Assembly (NCBI GenBank): GCA_051294375.1
Contig: CM119270.1
Location: forward strand, 14,146,179 to 14,210,178
DNA length: 64,000 bases
Direction of reading: 5' to 3'
DNA from: Paraspadella gotoi
Taxonomy: Eukaryota > Chaetognatha
Under the pieces are notes generated by a model, which worked only from the letters and a program-made list of their open reading frames with translations, was not told where the DNA came from and made no database searches. Made by a program: the position numbers and the translations under genes. Positions within the stretch are counted from its first letter, which is position 1. The number at the start of each line of letters is the position of its first letter. Of this stretch, positions 11,238 to 26,100 are shown in pieces.

Positions 11238-14200
11238 ATCCACTGTACTAACTCCCACTCGACTTCGCCCAGATCGTGGCCTTGCTCTCAGTGACCTTCA
11301 TCGTGTTGTCCACCATCGGACTGACCCTGAACACCATTCCCGCCATCCAAGAGGTGGACGAGTACGGTCAGCCCACGGACAACCACAACCTGGTCATGGT
11401 CGAGGTCGTCTGCATCGCCTGGTTCTCGCTCGAGTACATCCTCCGATTCTGGGCCTCGCCCAATCGCTGGAAGTTTTTCAAAGGTTGGTTGTGTCGGGTT
11501 GGGCCGATTGACTCCGTTGCTTGACAAATTTAAAAAAAAAAATTAGCTTGTGTTCGCTTGGCGATAATTTTGTTCTGCCAATTTTTCAGATGGTGATTGG
11601 GTGATTTCCGTTCGATTGATGAATTAATTGATTTTCTGAAAGGAAACAATAATACTATTATAGCCAATGCATTATAGCCAATTATAGCCTATTTGCCATT
11701 GTAAAATATCAATAATAAACCTTCAGAGAAATAAAATAAACAATTAATCCAAATCTAATCAGAACAGAACTACATGCAAATGAGAGTCTCATTTGAAATG
11801 ATTCACAAATTAATCTGCTTCACTAATTGCTCAATCATCATATGATTTTTGAAAGGTTAATTGATTGTTGGCAAGTTCGTTGCTGATCCTCCGCTCACTC
11901 TCACCCCCCCCCTTCCGCGAAGGCGCCCTCAACATCATCGATCTGCTCGCCATCCTCCCCTACTTCGTCTCCCTCGGTCTCGTGGAGACGAACAAATCCA
12001 CGGAGCAGTTCCACAACGTTCGACGCGTCGTCCAAATCTTTCGGATCATGAGGATCCTCCGTATCTTAAAAGTTGGCCCGCCACTCGACGGGCCTCCAGT
12101 TTTAGGATACACCCTCAAACGGTCCTACAAAGAACTCGGGCTACTCGTCATGTTCCTCGCCATCGGCGTGCTGCTCTTTTCGTCGCTGGCCTATTTCGCC
12201 GAAAAGGACGAGGTGCGGATGCGAGGGGGGAGAGGGGGGGGCGAATCGTCGTCGTCTCGGAGAGAAGCGTTGTCGTCTCGTTATATTGATGGTTATTGTC
12301 GAAGCTTTTTTTTTTTCGATTGAGCAGTTGACCTTGCGGAGGTGCCCAACTGCCCATCTTGTTATTGACTGGATTGTATTTTGTTTAAGAATTTTTTTTG
12401 TTACCAAAAACCAAAAATCAAAAACCAAAAATCAAAAACCAATTTTTTGTTAACAAAAAAATTCAAAAATCAAAAACCAATTTTTGCTACCAAAAAACTT
12501 ATCGAAAAAAAAAAATTGCCATGTACCTAGTCACATTTATATGAAATTACTAAAGTTTTTAAACACAAAACAAATACTTCAATTGAGAATGTATAATAGC
12601 GATTGTGTCCATATATTTTCCTTTCCTCTTTCACAAACCTTCCGTTTCCTCTGCATCCCTCCCTTTGGCCCTTCGCAGGAAGGCACCGCCTACACTAGTA
12701 TCCCCGAAGCTTTCTGGTGGGCAGGCATTACTATGACGACGGTGGGGTACGGTGATATCTACCCACAAACGGTTTTGGGGAAGATCGTGGGCGGCGTGTG
12801 CTGCATTTGCGGAGTCTTGGTCGTCGCGCTCCCGATTCCGATTATCGTCAACAACTTCGCCGAATTTTACAAGGTGAGGGACGAAAATTCGGTTGGGGTA
12901 AGTTAACAGGAGAGAAAAGGAAAGATCAGAAAGGGCGGCGACTGAAGAGTGAATGAAATAAATGTAACCGGGACATGTCATGTAAACTGTTACTCACTGT
13001 AATAGAAACAACGACATAAAAGGGTGAAAAAGAAAAATTATAGACATGATAGGTATATTTATGAATCTCAGTCAATATTAGAAAGGTTTAAAAAAGCAAA
13101 ACTCAGGCGAAGATTAGTTAAAATTTATAAGTTTAGCCGAAATAGAAAAGAAACTGAATCGCGATCAACGAGCAAACTATTCTTGATCTTCCATGAGCAA
13201 TGAGGATTGCAATTCTCCCATCATTCCCGCAACCCCAAAACGCCCTTCCTTTCTTCAGGACCAAATGCGGCGGGAAAAGGCCGTGAAGCGCAAGGAGGCC
13301 CTGGAGCGGGCCAAGCGGAGTGGCAGCATCGTGAGCTTTCACTCCGTCAACCTCAGAGACGCCTTCGCGCGATCGGTCGACCTTATCGACGTCATGGTCG
13401 ACGAGGAGAAGCAGGGCAGGTTAGGGTGGTGAGGGTGGTCAAGGGTGGTTTAGGGTGGGGGATTAGGAAGAAGTAGGGCGGGTTAGAAATACGTTCGTGG
13501 GGAGTAACAAGTGGAAGAGTGGAATGAGCCGAGGGTAAAAAATAAAAAGGGAGTTTCGACTATGAGAAAAGTGGGAAAAAGTTTCGTGGTTAAATAATTA
13601 TAACAAGCTATAATAAAGATAGTATTAATTAAACCAATAATTGTATTAATTTGGTCGAGGAATGAGAAGAAGCGTGGATGTTTAAAGAGGTAAACAAAGG
13701 GTTACACCTTAGAAAAATGATCAGGGAATGTTTAATTTCTTTAATTAACTACGTATTCTCCGTTCTCACCGTCCCCCCCCCAAAAAAAAAACATTTCCTC
13801 CTACTTTCCTCCCAATCCAGTCCCCCAATGAGCGGGAACGGACCCATCAACTGCCAATCGGGTCCTTCGCCCGTGACCCCCCAAGGCCACGGCGGTCAGG
13901 GAGGTCAGCAGCAACAGCAACAGCAGCAACAACAGCACAGCAACAACAAACACCTCGGATCTTCTCGCCCGCATCTCGCCTCCTCCCCCTCCCCCCTCCA
14001 TCCTTCAGCGAGACAAAACTACCCTCAACCCCCATGCCACCACAACCACCATCGCCACCACCGCTCGAGCGGCCCGCCGTCGACGTCGGCGTCGGCGTCG
14101 GCCTCGGCGGCCAAATCCAAAGACTCTCAATCTCTGCCTGGGAACATCAGGCCGGGAGACGAGGGGGCCTTCCAGGTGGAACACAGAGATCACATGACTG

Positions 14201-15551
14201 CCTCTCAACCAGCCTTAAAGATTCAGGTGGATTAAGGGGGAGAGGGGGTTTCGTTTGTTTATGTTTGTATTTGTTAGTGTATTACTTCTATTTTGGGCTC
14301 TCTTTTCCGAAAACGCTCCATTTCTGTTTCCTAAGAGTTATTCTTAAGACCTAACCCTAATCACTAACCCTAATCCCTAACTCTAATTATTATTAATATA
14401 TATATATATATATAATATTAACCTAATTCTTTATCCTAACCTTTAAACTTATTTTTGAAACTGAAAATTAACTAAATTCCAAATTAAAAGATAAAATAAG
14501 GCGATGTGGGAAAATAAGTCCTAATTTAGTTCTACAACTAATAATGAATTATTTATTTTTTTTGCTATATTACTAAGCAATCACCATATCTCGTTATTAC
14601 CCCCCCCCTCCACAGAACGACGACGAAAACCCAGAGGCCGTGGCTTTCGCCGCCGCCGTCGCCGACGACGATGACGACGACGACGACGACGATGACGACG
14701 ATGACGCCGCGTGGCCCCCCGGCGATCGAGTGATCGGCGGGGGCGGCGTCGGCGGCGTCGATCCCCGGTTTCCCGCTTCGGCGTCGGACTGTCAAGTCTA
14801 CAACCGGATCAACGCCACGCCTTCGCCGATCGGCGCCAATAAAGAGGGCAGGGGTGAGTTCAGTTCTTGTGAAAAACGTTTGAATAGTTTAAATTTAAGG
14901 TCATCTGTAATGAAATTGTTAGAATTTTAAAAAAATCATTTTATTAGCGATTAAATGGCATAACGAAAAATATTAAATAATTTTGATTAATAAAATTAGG
15001 TAACATGCGCATTCGCGCCCGGTTTTTTTTTATATTTTAATTTTTATTATCTATTCTTAACTCTTGTTTAACTTTTGTTTTGTTCCGCAGAAACAAAGGA
15101 CAGAGGTCGCGGCGGTTGGAGCAGATCTTCGGCAAAAAGCGCTAAACTAAGCGTCAAAAGCGGAAACAGATCGAGATCCGGCTCGGTGCAAAGTCAGACG
15201 AGGTAAAATTGTGAGAGAGACATGGGAAGCGTGAAAAAGCAGACATGGTGACTCACCATTGGTGAGAGGCAAAATGAATATGAGATAAGAGCTCCAAGAC
15301 GAGGTGAGAATATAAAAGAAGTCATGTCACTTTGGTGAATATGCAAAGTCAGACAACATGAGAAGGCAACCTTTAATAAGATACGATAATAAGTAAATTG
15401 AGGACTTTCAAAATATTAATTTAATAAAAAAAAAACTTGTCTTTAGAATTAGAGTACAAAATCTGAACTTGAGTTTCTGACTCCCCAAGGAGAACGGATA
15501 TTGTCGCGCCATTGAGAAACTCGCAGGTTCTAATGAAAATGCCATCGGTTT

Positions 15552-15639
<88 letters not shown>

Positions 15640-15751
15640 TTTCTTCTCTCTTTCCTCCCGATATATGTATCGCTCCCCAAAGCCCCTCCAGTCGCCACCA
15701 GAGCCAAAAAGGGTTGGTTGGAACTCGCTAACTAAATTATCGCCCACAGAT

Positions 15752-15835
<84 letters not shown>

Positions 15836-18800
15836 GTCTTCTCTGTCTCTTATCGACGGTCCGAGGGGGATTGAAGTTCAATGGTACCGTCGTAGCGTAA
15901 GAGGGTGACAGATGGAGAGGGCTCACGGGGTTTGCCCCCAAATGGGCTTCATACAGGGTGTGTAAAAATTTGGTTCACTCGTGGGATGCTCAAAGGGGAG
16001 GGGCGGAAAAAGTTGGGTGTTTAGCGCCAAGAAACAATTTGGCTTTAAATTGATGCCGTTAGTAGAGGATATAAATTTGGGGTGTGAGAGAGGAACTACA
16101 GATTAATCAAAGACTGACAGGGTCTCCAAACGGTTTACAGGCGAGGGCCTTCGTCCACAGGTGGTGGGCAAATGAATGGGTGGGTATGCGTGGTCTCCCC
16201 GTGGTATCTGCAAGAATCGGCCTTTGAAAGGACGGAACCCTCGGAAGCGGATTAGGGTTACCCACCGACCAGAATCCGCTTCTCCGAATCCGCTTCTCAG
16301 ATATTTGAGAAAAGGAATTTTCTTTTGTGTCGATTGGGGGTGAAAGGGATTACGGGGTGAGCAGCTAGGGTGATGGGATTATTGGACGATCGAAATTGCG
16401 AATAGTTGAGGAGAGAGGCAAGGGTGTTCCCGGATTGGGAGTTAGGAGTTGCGAATAGTAGTACGAAGAGAGGGCAAGGATGTTGCGATTATTCGGGAAT
16501 GTGAACTGCGAAGAGTTGAAGAGAGGGCCTCGACTTAGCGATTAATGTCGAATGGAAATTGCAGATGGCAATAATGGGTACCATTGCGCCCTTCGGAACG
16601 CGAGAATTGTGACTAATGCTAAATCATAGGGGAGCGGGGTGGCGGGGTGGCGCGAAGCGTGGCGTAGCGAGGTCGAAAGAGCTCGCCAGTTGCGGACCAA
16701 CCGGGTTCAAAGAGGATCCCGTCTTCTTCGAATCGGTCCTGAGGGAAAACGGTTTTGGTCGCTGTCGACGTTCAAGTGGCCGGAACGGGAGAGGGCGTCG
16801 GGTTTCGCATTGAGAGAGCAAAGAGCGAAACCCCTTAAACTCTTTTAAGACGATCCTATTACATCCGAGACTTTTAGCTTCATACGATACGGTAATTACA
16901 TCCGGTATTCGATCATCACGTACGAAACTCCTCGCGACGATCATTTAAAAAAAAAGGGTTATCGATCGTCCGACGTCGAAAGCGCCAAGAAAGGAAACCT
17001 TCTTTTCTTTGAGCGGATCGATTCGCATCGAGACGAAGAGAATGTCGAAAGGTTAATCCTCAATCGAGCGATTATTTCTCGCGGAAAAAGAAAGATGGCT
17101 TCCCCTTCGACGATTAAAGGAAATTAGGGAGTGATCGAACGTTTAGCTTCGTTGAACAATTTTGTCTTTGTCGTTGTCTTTATTGTCGCTTAGATACTTT
17201 TTTTCGTTATTATTACTCGCTTATTACACGCATTCCATCTCTCTTTACCGATCATCTTCGTTACATCTTCTTTGTATCTGCCTCATTCTTTATAATATAT
17301 TTGAGTTATTTCACCTTTCGCCCTTCTTTTCATTTTTTCCCCCCCTTCCATTTAATTTCTCTTCCATTTCTTTCATTTTTTTTCTTTTCTTCTTTCCTCC
17401 ATTTTTTTTTCTTCTCCTCGAGTCTAGTCGATGGCAGACTTGCCACCGTGTCTCCTCCGAAGCAGTGAGATCAAAATCTCAAGAAGGGATGAAATCTTGT
17501 TTCCTCGCTATGGAAAGAAGAAAGGAAACAGGGAGGCAAAAAAAGAGAGAGAAAGTGGAGAGAGAGAGAGAGAGAGAGAAAAAGAAATTAAAGAAAAAAG
17601 GTAAATGAACCACTTATTCTAAGTATGAGAAAATATAAAATCAATGAACGCCAGAAAAACGGGAAAAAAATAGAAAGAAACTCATTTGGATTTAAAACGA
17701 TAAATGACATGGAATAAAAAAGGAGAAAAAAAAGAAAGAAAACGAGAGACAGACTGGAAAGTTTAAAAAAAAAGGAAATATAACCGAAAGGAAATAAAAA
17801 GTATAAATAAAAGTGCTGGAAAAAAGGAAATTGAGAATGGAGAAAGGAAAAGGAAAGGAAATAAGGAATGAATAGAGGAAAAGGGAAGAAAGTCGAAGAA
17901 TATTCAAAGCAAAAATGAAAAGGGGGGGAGGAAAGAGGGCTGAATCGAAGGAAAGTTCATTCCGGAAGGACGGATTGTGAAGGTTTTGAAGTGCGGAAGG
18001 GGGGGGAAATTTGGAACCGAAGGAGCTCAGTTCATCAAGTTATTTTCTTTGCATTATTTGACGATAAATTTTTAACAAATAGAGACAGAATAATCTGGAG
18101 GAGATGAACTACGACAATTTCAAGGCAACCAACGGCCCCCGATATTTTCAACTAATAAAAATGGTCATATGATATAACAGTCAGTTACGAATGATAACTT
18201 TTTTTTTTTCATTGCAGTTCCGCTTTAAAACATCATATTTTAACGCCAAATTTCGATCTTCCCCCCCCATTTCCAAATCCCAGCTTCTCGTCGGGAAAGA
18301 AACACAAAAAGCCTCGCGCTCGCTTCACGGACAACCACTCGATCCGCAGCGTGTCGTCGACAGACTCCATCTCTTCCTTCTGCGCCTCCGCCGTCGCCAA
18401 ACCGCGCAAGTTCCGTCTGGGGCTGTTGGGCGCCGGAAAGACGAAGGGCGGTTGCAAGACGACGGGCGTGAGACTGGCCAACTACTGTCTCATCGCCGAC
18501 ACTAATGGTGAGCGCCCGGGAGTGAGGGCTTGGAGGGATCCGCGTGGTCCCGGCTAATCGGAAAGTCGGGGAAACTGGCAAAATGTTACGGTGGGGGCAA
18601 CTACTGTCTCGTTGTTGGTATTTATGGCGAAAGAGAAATTGTATTATTGTTATTGAAACTGGCAGGTCGAATGCCAGAGCCTGAGAAACGACAAATCAGA
18701 TGGTAGCCAAATAAATTTTTATTTGTTACATTTATTAGAAATCACAAACTTAGTATTTATATTGTAATATGTATACTGTTTACTGTTTAAATGGATTTTG

Positions 18801-19011
18801 GATGGAATTTTCTTGTCGTGCTTGGTTATTATTTCTAATTAGCTTCGGTTAAATTGAGAATACCATCGTTGTCCGCGACCGTGAGCATAAAATATCCGAG
18901 TTGCAATAAATTTCTCGATGCCTGGCGTGGAATTGGCCGGTGGCCAAACGTGACGTCAAAACCGATGTACTGAGATTAAGCGGTTCTTAGGGTCACGAGC
19001 CGTCAAAGAAA

Positions 19012-19072
<61 letters not shown>

Positions 19073-19168
19073 CTCTCTCTCCAAGAGCGTCGCCTATGGG
19101 GTTTCGTGGTTCAAGAATTCTCGCATAATTTTTCAGTTTTAATTCCATCGTTGGTTTTCTTTTGCACA

Positions 19169-19210
<42 letters not shown>

Positions 19211-20127
19211 CCATTCTTCTGATGCTTTTGAATGTCACTAAAATTCGAGGAGAGGAGAGAGAGAGAGAGAGAGAGAGAAGAGAGAAGAGAGAGAGATGAG
19301 GAGAGAGAGAGAGAGGAATTTCGTCGTTCCCCTGCTTCGTCGCCATCGGCTGGCAACAGCCTCGCCAACCATAAATCCCCCTCTTCTTCGTTTTCCATTT
19401 TTTTACTTCCTGCCATCTCGAGCCTCGTGTGTGTGTGCGTGCGCGCGCGCGCGCGGGATCTCGTTCAAAGCGCGCGCGCGGGTGCGTAGAGAGAGAGAGA
19501 TTGCGGTGCGCGTCGCGATTGGCGCGCCAATATTTATACGGCGACGCCGGGCGAAGCGGAGTTCGGTGCGAGGCAGCGTTGCGTCGCTCTCCGCGTGCAC
19601 CGAACGCTTCGCAACGCTTTACACGCCGGAATACATGAATACCGGGTCGTACACGCCGATTACGTAGATTGTCTACGGGCGTTGATTGGTCTGGGATATG
19701 GCGATCTCTGAATTGACTCATTTCTGTGAGCGATTTGGACCCTGATTAAGTAATGAGCATCGCTCTAAGAAAAAAAAAATGCTTATACTCAATAATACGA
19801 TACTTTTAGATTTTATCCAAATCTTTTTACCAATTTCACTTTCATTTGATTTTAAAATACACAGAATTAAATTCTTTGGTTGTCATGACTACCGCTCACA
19901 ATTCCGTCGTCGAAGTCCTTAGTTTCTCTTTGCAAATTTCCCTTTTGTTTCTTTTTTTTATTTCCGCCTCGAATCGTGGGCGTTTTGATCTTTCGCGCGC
20001 TCAACCATCGATGTTTTTTATGCAGTACTTGAAGCGCCATTTCTCGTTTTTTTTTCTTTCCTTTTTTCCCTTCCCGCCTTCCTCTCTCTCCTCCTCTCTT
20101 CCGTCTCTCTCTCTCTCCTCTCCTCTA

Positions 20128-20159
<32 letters not shown>

Positions 20160-23100
20160 ACAACAGGTACAAAATTGATGAAACTCAATAAAAAATTATG
20201 TTTTCCACATTTCTTACGGAAATTATCTGATTATACTAATTCGTTAAAGAAAATGTAAAGCATCAGAATAGCTATTGCTTTTTCATTATTAATAAATACG
20301 TCGTTAGTTTTTTTAAATAATCTCTTCTCTCCTCTCTCTCCTCTCTCTCCTCTCTCTTCTCTCTCTCTCCNNNNNNNNNNNNNNNNNNNNNNNNNNNNNN
20401 NNNNNNNNNNNNNNNNNNNNNNNNNNNNNNNNNNNNNNNNNNNNNNNNNNNNNNNNNNNNNNNNNNNNNNNNNNNNNNNNNNNNNNNNNNNNNNNNNNNN
20501 NNNNNNNNNNNNNNNNNNNNNNNNNNNNNNNNNNNNNNNNNNNNNNNNNNNNNNNNNNNNNNNNNNNNNNNNNNNNNNNNNNNNNNNNNNNNNNNNNNNN
20601 NNNNNNNNNNNNNNNNNNNNNNNNNNNNNNNNNNNNNNNNNNNNNNNNNNNNNNNNNNNNNNNNNNNNNNNNNNNNNNNNNNNNNNNNNNNNNNNNNNNN
20701 NNNNNNNNNNNNNNNNNNNNNNNNNNNNNNNNNNNNNNNNNNNNNNNNNNNNNNNNNNNNNNNNNNNNNNNNNNNNNNNNNNNNNNNNNNNNNNNNNNNN
20801 NNNNNNNNNNNNNNNNNNNNNNNNNNNNNNNNNNNNNNNNNNNNNNNNNNNNNNNNNNNNNNNNNNNNNNNNNNNNNNNNNNNNNNNNNNNNNNNNNNNN
20901 NNNNNNNNNNNNNNNNNNNNNNNNNNNNNNNNNNNNNNNNNNNNNNNNNNNNNNNNNNNNNNNNNNNNNNNNNNNNNNNNNNNNNNNNNNNNNNNNNNNN
21001 NNNNNNNNNNNNNNNNNNNNNNNNNNNNNNNNNNNNNNNNNNNNNNNNNNNNNNNNNNNNNNNNNNNNNNNNNNNNNNNNNNNNNNNNNNNNNNNNNNNN
21101 NNNNNNNNNNNNNNNNNNNNNNNNNNNNNNNNNNNNNNNNNNNNNNNNNNNNNNNNNNNNNNNNNNNNNNNNNNNNNNNNNNNNNNNNNNNNNNNNNNNN
21201 NNNNNNNNNNNNNNNNNNNNNNNNNNNNNNNNNNGAGAGAGAGAGAGAGAGAGAGAGAATGTATGAACAAGAGTCGGTGCAGACCAAATCGAAAGAGAAA
21301 ACGGAAATTGGGGAAAAATTCATAATATATTTTACTGGAATTGGATTGCCTCTACCAGTACACCATAGAAATAACCCTAAAATTTATTTTGTCTTTCTTG
21401 TTTTTATTGCGATTATTTTATCTCTAATATTTGGCATTGTTATCCTTTTTTTTTTCTAAAACATTTTTCTATCTTTGACGATTTTTTAAACAAAATTTTT
21501 CTTTTGAATTTTGATCCTCCGAGTTGATTTTTTTCTTTAACAACAGGGGAGTCCACCTTGTGAACTTTCCTGATCTCTCTCATTTTCACTTTCCCATTTC
21601 TTTCTTATCTTTTCTTTCCTTTTCTTCTTTTTTTCTTTATTAACTCTTCTTTCTTTTTCCTTTTTCCTTCCTCTGAGTTCCTATGCGCTTCTCAAGCTCG
21701 TTTTCCCCCTTTGCCCTCCCCCCCATCTCTCCATCCCTATATCGCTTTCTTTTCCCCAGCAAATGTATCTCTCTCTTCCGAACTCTCTCATTCCAATCCC
21801 TCTCGATCATGCTCCCTGCACGCCGCGCCATGCTCCTTTCATGTTTTCCTAATCTTTCCCCTCCCGCCCTCTCTTTNNNNNNNNNNNNNNNNNNNNNNNN
21901 NNNNNNNNNNNNNNNNNNNNNNNNNNNNNNNNNNNNNNNNNNNNNNNNNNNNNNNNNNNNNNNNNNNNNNNNNNNNNNNNNNNNNNNNNNNNNNNNNNNN
22001 NNNNNNNNNNNNNNNNNNNNNNNNNNNNNNNNNNNNNNNNNNNNNNNNNNNNNNNNNNNNNNNNNNNNNNNNNNNNNNNNNNNNNNNNNNNNNNNNNNNN
22101 NNNNNNNNNNNNNNNNNNNNNNNNNNNNNNNNNNNNNNNNNNNNNNNNNNNNNNNNNNNNNNNNNNNNNNNNNNNNNNNNNNNNNNNNNNNNNNNNNNNN
22201 NNNNNNNNNNNNNNNNNNNNNNNNNNNNNNNNNNNNNNNNNNNNNNNNNNNNNNNNNNNNNNNNNNNNNNNNNNNNNNNNNNNNNNNNNNNNNNNNNNNN
22301 NNNNNNNNNNNNNNNNNNNNNNNNNNNNNNNNNNNNNNNNNNNNNNNNNNNNNNNNNNNNNNNNNNNNNNNNNNNNNNNNNNNNNNNNNNNNNNNNNNNN
22401 NNNNNNNNNNNNNNNNNNNNNNNNNNNNNNNNNNNNNNNNNNNNNNNNNNNNNNNNNNNNNNNNNNNNNNNNNNNNNNNNNNNNNNNNNNNNNNNNNNNN
22501 NNNNNNNNNNNNNNNNNNNNNNNNNNNNNNNNNNNNNNNNNNNNNNNNNNNNNNNNNNNNNNNNNNNNNNNNNNNNNNNNNNNNNNNNNNNNNNNNNNNN
22601 NNNNNNNNNNNNNNNNNNNNNNNNNNNNNNNNNNNNNNNNNNNNNNNNNNNNNNNNNNNNNNNNNNNNNNNNNNNNNNNNNNNNNNNNNNNNNNNNNNNN
22701 NNNNNNNNNNNNNNNNNNNNNNNNNNNNNNNNNNNNNNNNNNNNNNNNNNNNNNNNNNNNNNNNNNNNNNNNNNNNNNNNNNNNNNNNNNNNNNNNNNNA
22801 TCGCGTTCCCACTAAAAGGAAATAATGTTTTAAAAAATGAGTTCTGTTTGTTATTTGTTTCCATTGTTTTTTTAGTTTGTGTTTATGGTCGATTTTTATG
22901 CTCTCTGTCCCTCTCACTCTCTCATGTTTTTTTCAAATGTTATTATAAAACACTTTTTCTGTAATGAAATTTTTGCGTCGCTGGCTTTTCGAACAAGGAC
23001 GATATCTGGCTACAATTTTTAAAGAAATATAACAATTTGGTTTAATTTCATGAAGTCTTGCAAGCTTTTTCATGGGTCAGTTTCTTAATGATACCGTATA

Positions 23101-26100
23101 TACTCGTTTGATTGCCCGCATTTAAAANNNNNNNNNNNNNNNNNNNNNNNNNCGTGGATATATCGGGGCCCCCCCCCTTCCCCCGCCCCCCTCTCTCTCC
23201 GATCCCTCCCGCGCCGCCTCCCGTCGTCATGGTTCTCCCTCGTCGTACGCCCACCCGCGCTCCCTCTTCTGCCATCCGCTTGCCCCCTCGGCCCGTCCTC
23301 TCCCCCTCCTCCACGTCCTCTCCCCGCTGCACCGCGTCTTTACTGCGCCCCCCCATCCCCTCCCCTTCCCTGTCCCTTCCCCTCTGCCCGTCGCTCTCCC
23401 TCCTCCCTGTCCTCTGCCCCCGGTGCCCCGCTCTCTCCCCCCGTCCTCTCCCCCTCTACACTAATCGCTTTCCTTCCTCGAAAACATTTATTTATATTTT
23501 CATTCATTCGGTTTCATACTTTTAAAACCAACCCATAGTTTATCAAGTGCAGCCTACTACAAAATTTGTGCTTGTGTTTTACTTACCTAACTGTTAATGA
23601 AAAATACAAGCTCAAATTTATTACAGTTAACGGAAGAAATTTAAGGTAATTAAAAATGTAATTGCAGACTTTCCTCTTTCAATTTAGCAAAAAGAAAAAC
23701 AAAAAATGTTATATATGCCCTCATATGAGTCCGCCGAGGTTCCCCTAAGCAGGTGCTGTCCGGCCCCCCTCCACTCCCTCATCTCCCGTCCTTCTTCCCT
23801 GCCGCTCCCCGTCCTTCTTCCCCCCCATTCCCCTTGCCTCTCTTCTCCCTTCGGATCAACCGTTGTTATCCCATTTCAGCCAATCGGACTTCAATTTTCC
23901 TCACCCGCTTTCTTATATTGTTTTTCTTGCATTATAGATCTCCACCTTCGTTTAAACTTAACCATTTGCGCATTTGATTTTCGTCCCTTCCTTGTCAATA
24001 GCCTGGTGTCCTACTATATAACTGTTATGTGTGAGGTTTAATTATTGATTCTCTTCTCCTCTTCATCTCGTCCATCATTCCCATCTTAGCTATCTCCCCC
24101 TTTCCCCGCCCCACCTTCCCCTTTTTCACGTATTCCTTTTTTCCATCTTGTAATTTTCTTTCATTCTCCCCGGTATTTCTTATCCGACCTTTCTTAAGTT
24201 CCGTTTTTCCGCCTTCTTCCCCTTTTTTTTCTCATTCCGCCGTTTTACATCCTCCCATCTCTGGCCATTCATTGATTAACCCGTCATTTCCATCTCTTCT
24301 CTTTCCCCATTTACCAATCTTTCCATCTCCCCCGTCATTCCATTGTCTATTTCTCCCCGATCTTTCCATCGTGCCCCGTCTTCCAACATCCCCATTCCCT
24401 TATCTCCCCATCTTCCCATCCTTTTTCCTTTTCCCCCCCGCCCCCCCACTTTCCCCATCTTTCCCGATGTCTCCCCCCATTCGTTCTCATTATTCCTCGA
24501 TCATTCCCATCTCCCCCCCATCTTCTCATTCTCCTTTCACTTTGAGTTTCCATATAAAAAATGTGTTCTTCCTCCAGACGCGACAATGACCGTCTTGCGA
24601 GCGGTTGAGGCAGATTCTGTCCTGCTTGTTTAATGCCAAAAAAAAACAACTGTAATTATACCTGGGGGGAACTCGTATTTAAAGTAATTATATATTTTAA
24701 TATTAATATCTATATTTAAATTTTATCTAATATTATTGTATAAATTATTTTTATTAAAAAAACGATCGAGACTGTGTGTAGGTGGAGTGAAGAAAGAGAA
24801 GAAGAGAAGGAGAGTAGAGTCTAGAGTACAGAGAGGAAACATAGTGTAAGAAGAATAGAGAGATGATATATTAAATTCTAACTCACGATGGTTTTTCCAC
24901 TTTCTTAGTTCGTTTACAGCCTCGTTTTGTTCTTCTCTTGTTCTCAGTGTCATTTTTTTGATTATATTGCTACTCACAAGCCACTCGCTTGTTTTTGTGT
25001 ATAAACGTTTTTTGTTTTCTACTGTGCGGTCTCGCCTCCTCCATGTGTTATAATATTTTAGAGCTTTATTCCTATTTCTCAATTATTTAATTAGTAATTT
25101 CTATTATGTATTGATTATTATATTGAATTATTATTGATATATTTATTATTAATATTATTATTATTATATATTATAGGGATTATTGTAATATTATATTATT
25201 ATTTTATTATTATTATTAAATTATTTATTATTATTATTGATTATTATTATTATTATGTACTATTTTTCCTTTTATGATTATCTTTGTTATTTTCCTTGGA
25301 TGAGTCGTTAAATTTATCCAAGTCCTTATTCGTCACTATGTTGCTTCTTCCCTCTTTCCCATTTGCTTTTTTCTAATATTTTTCCCGTGTTTTCTCTTTC
25401 TTTCCTTTTTCCATTTTCTTTCTTTCCTTTCCTTCATTCTTCTTTCCTCTTCCTTCTTCTTTCTCTCTAATTTCTGTTTTCTTCCTCCCATCCTTCTCTT
25501 TCATCTTTTCTTTTTCTCTTTCCTCTTTTTTTTCCTCCTTTTTTTTTTCCTCTTTGTTCTTTTTTATCCCTGATTCTCTGATACTTTCCGTTCCTCTTTT
25601 CTTACTCGTCGGAGTTCGCTGCGTCCTCGCCGTGTGTGAAAAAGGAGAGAAACTAGTGAAGAAAACTTGAGCTATTCATTTTAGTTTTTTCCTCGGTGAG
25701 GAAAAGAATAGGGAGGGAAAAAGAAATGTTATGAGCAAAAAAAAAAAGAGAGATGCGACATAAAAGAAAAGAAAGAGGGAGGAAAGTAACCCGAGGGAAA
25801 AAAAAGTAGGTAAAAAATTAAAAGGGGGGAGCTACTTATACAAAAGAAAAAAGCGTAATTTCCCGGTATAGTGCAATCTGCAGACGGGTTGAGTCCATAT
25901 TATTTTTATATTATTTGCAGTGTGCAAATAATAGTATACGGATTGATTCCCTTACATTTTTCGACATTCCAAAATCGGATCTTGTTTTCATAATAGTTTG
26001 AAACAAAGTCTTTTAGATTTATTTGTTTTTTGGTATTTTAAAAGAAATACACATAACGCAATGCTGAAGTCTAAATTTTTAATGCACTAAATAAGATTAT

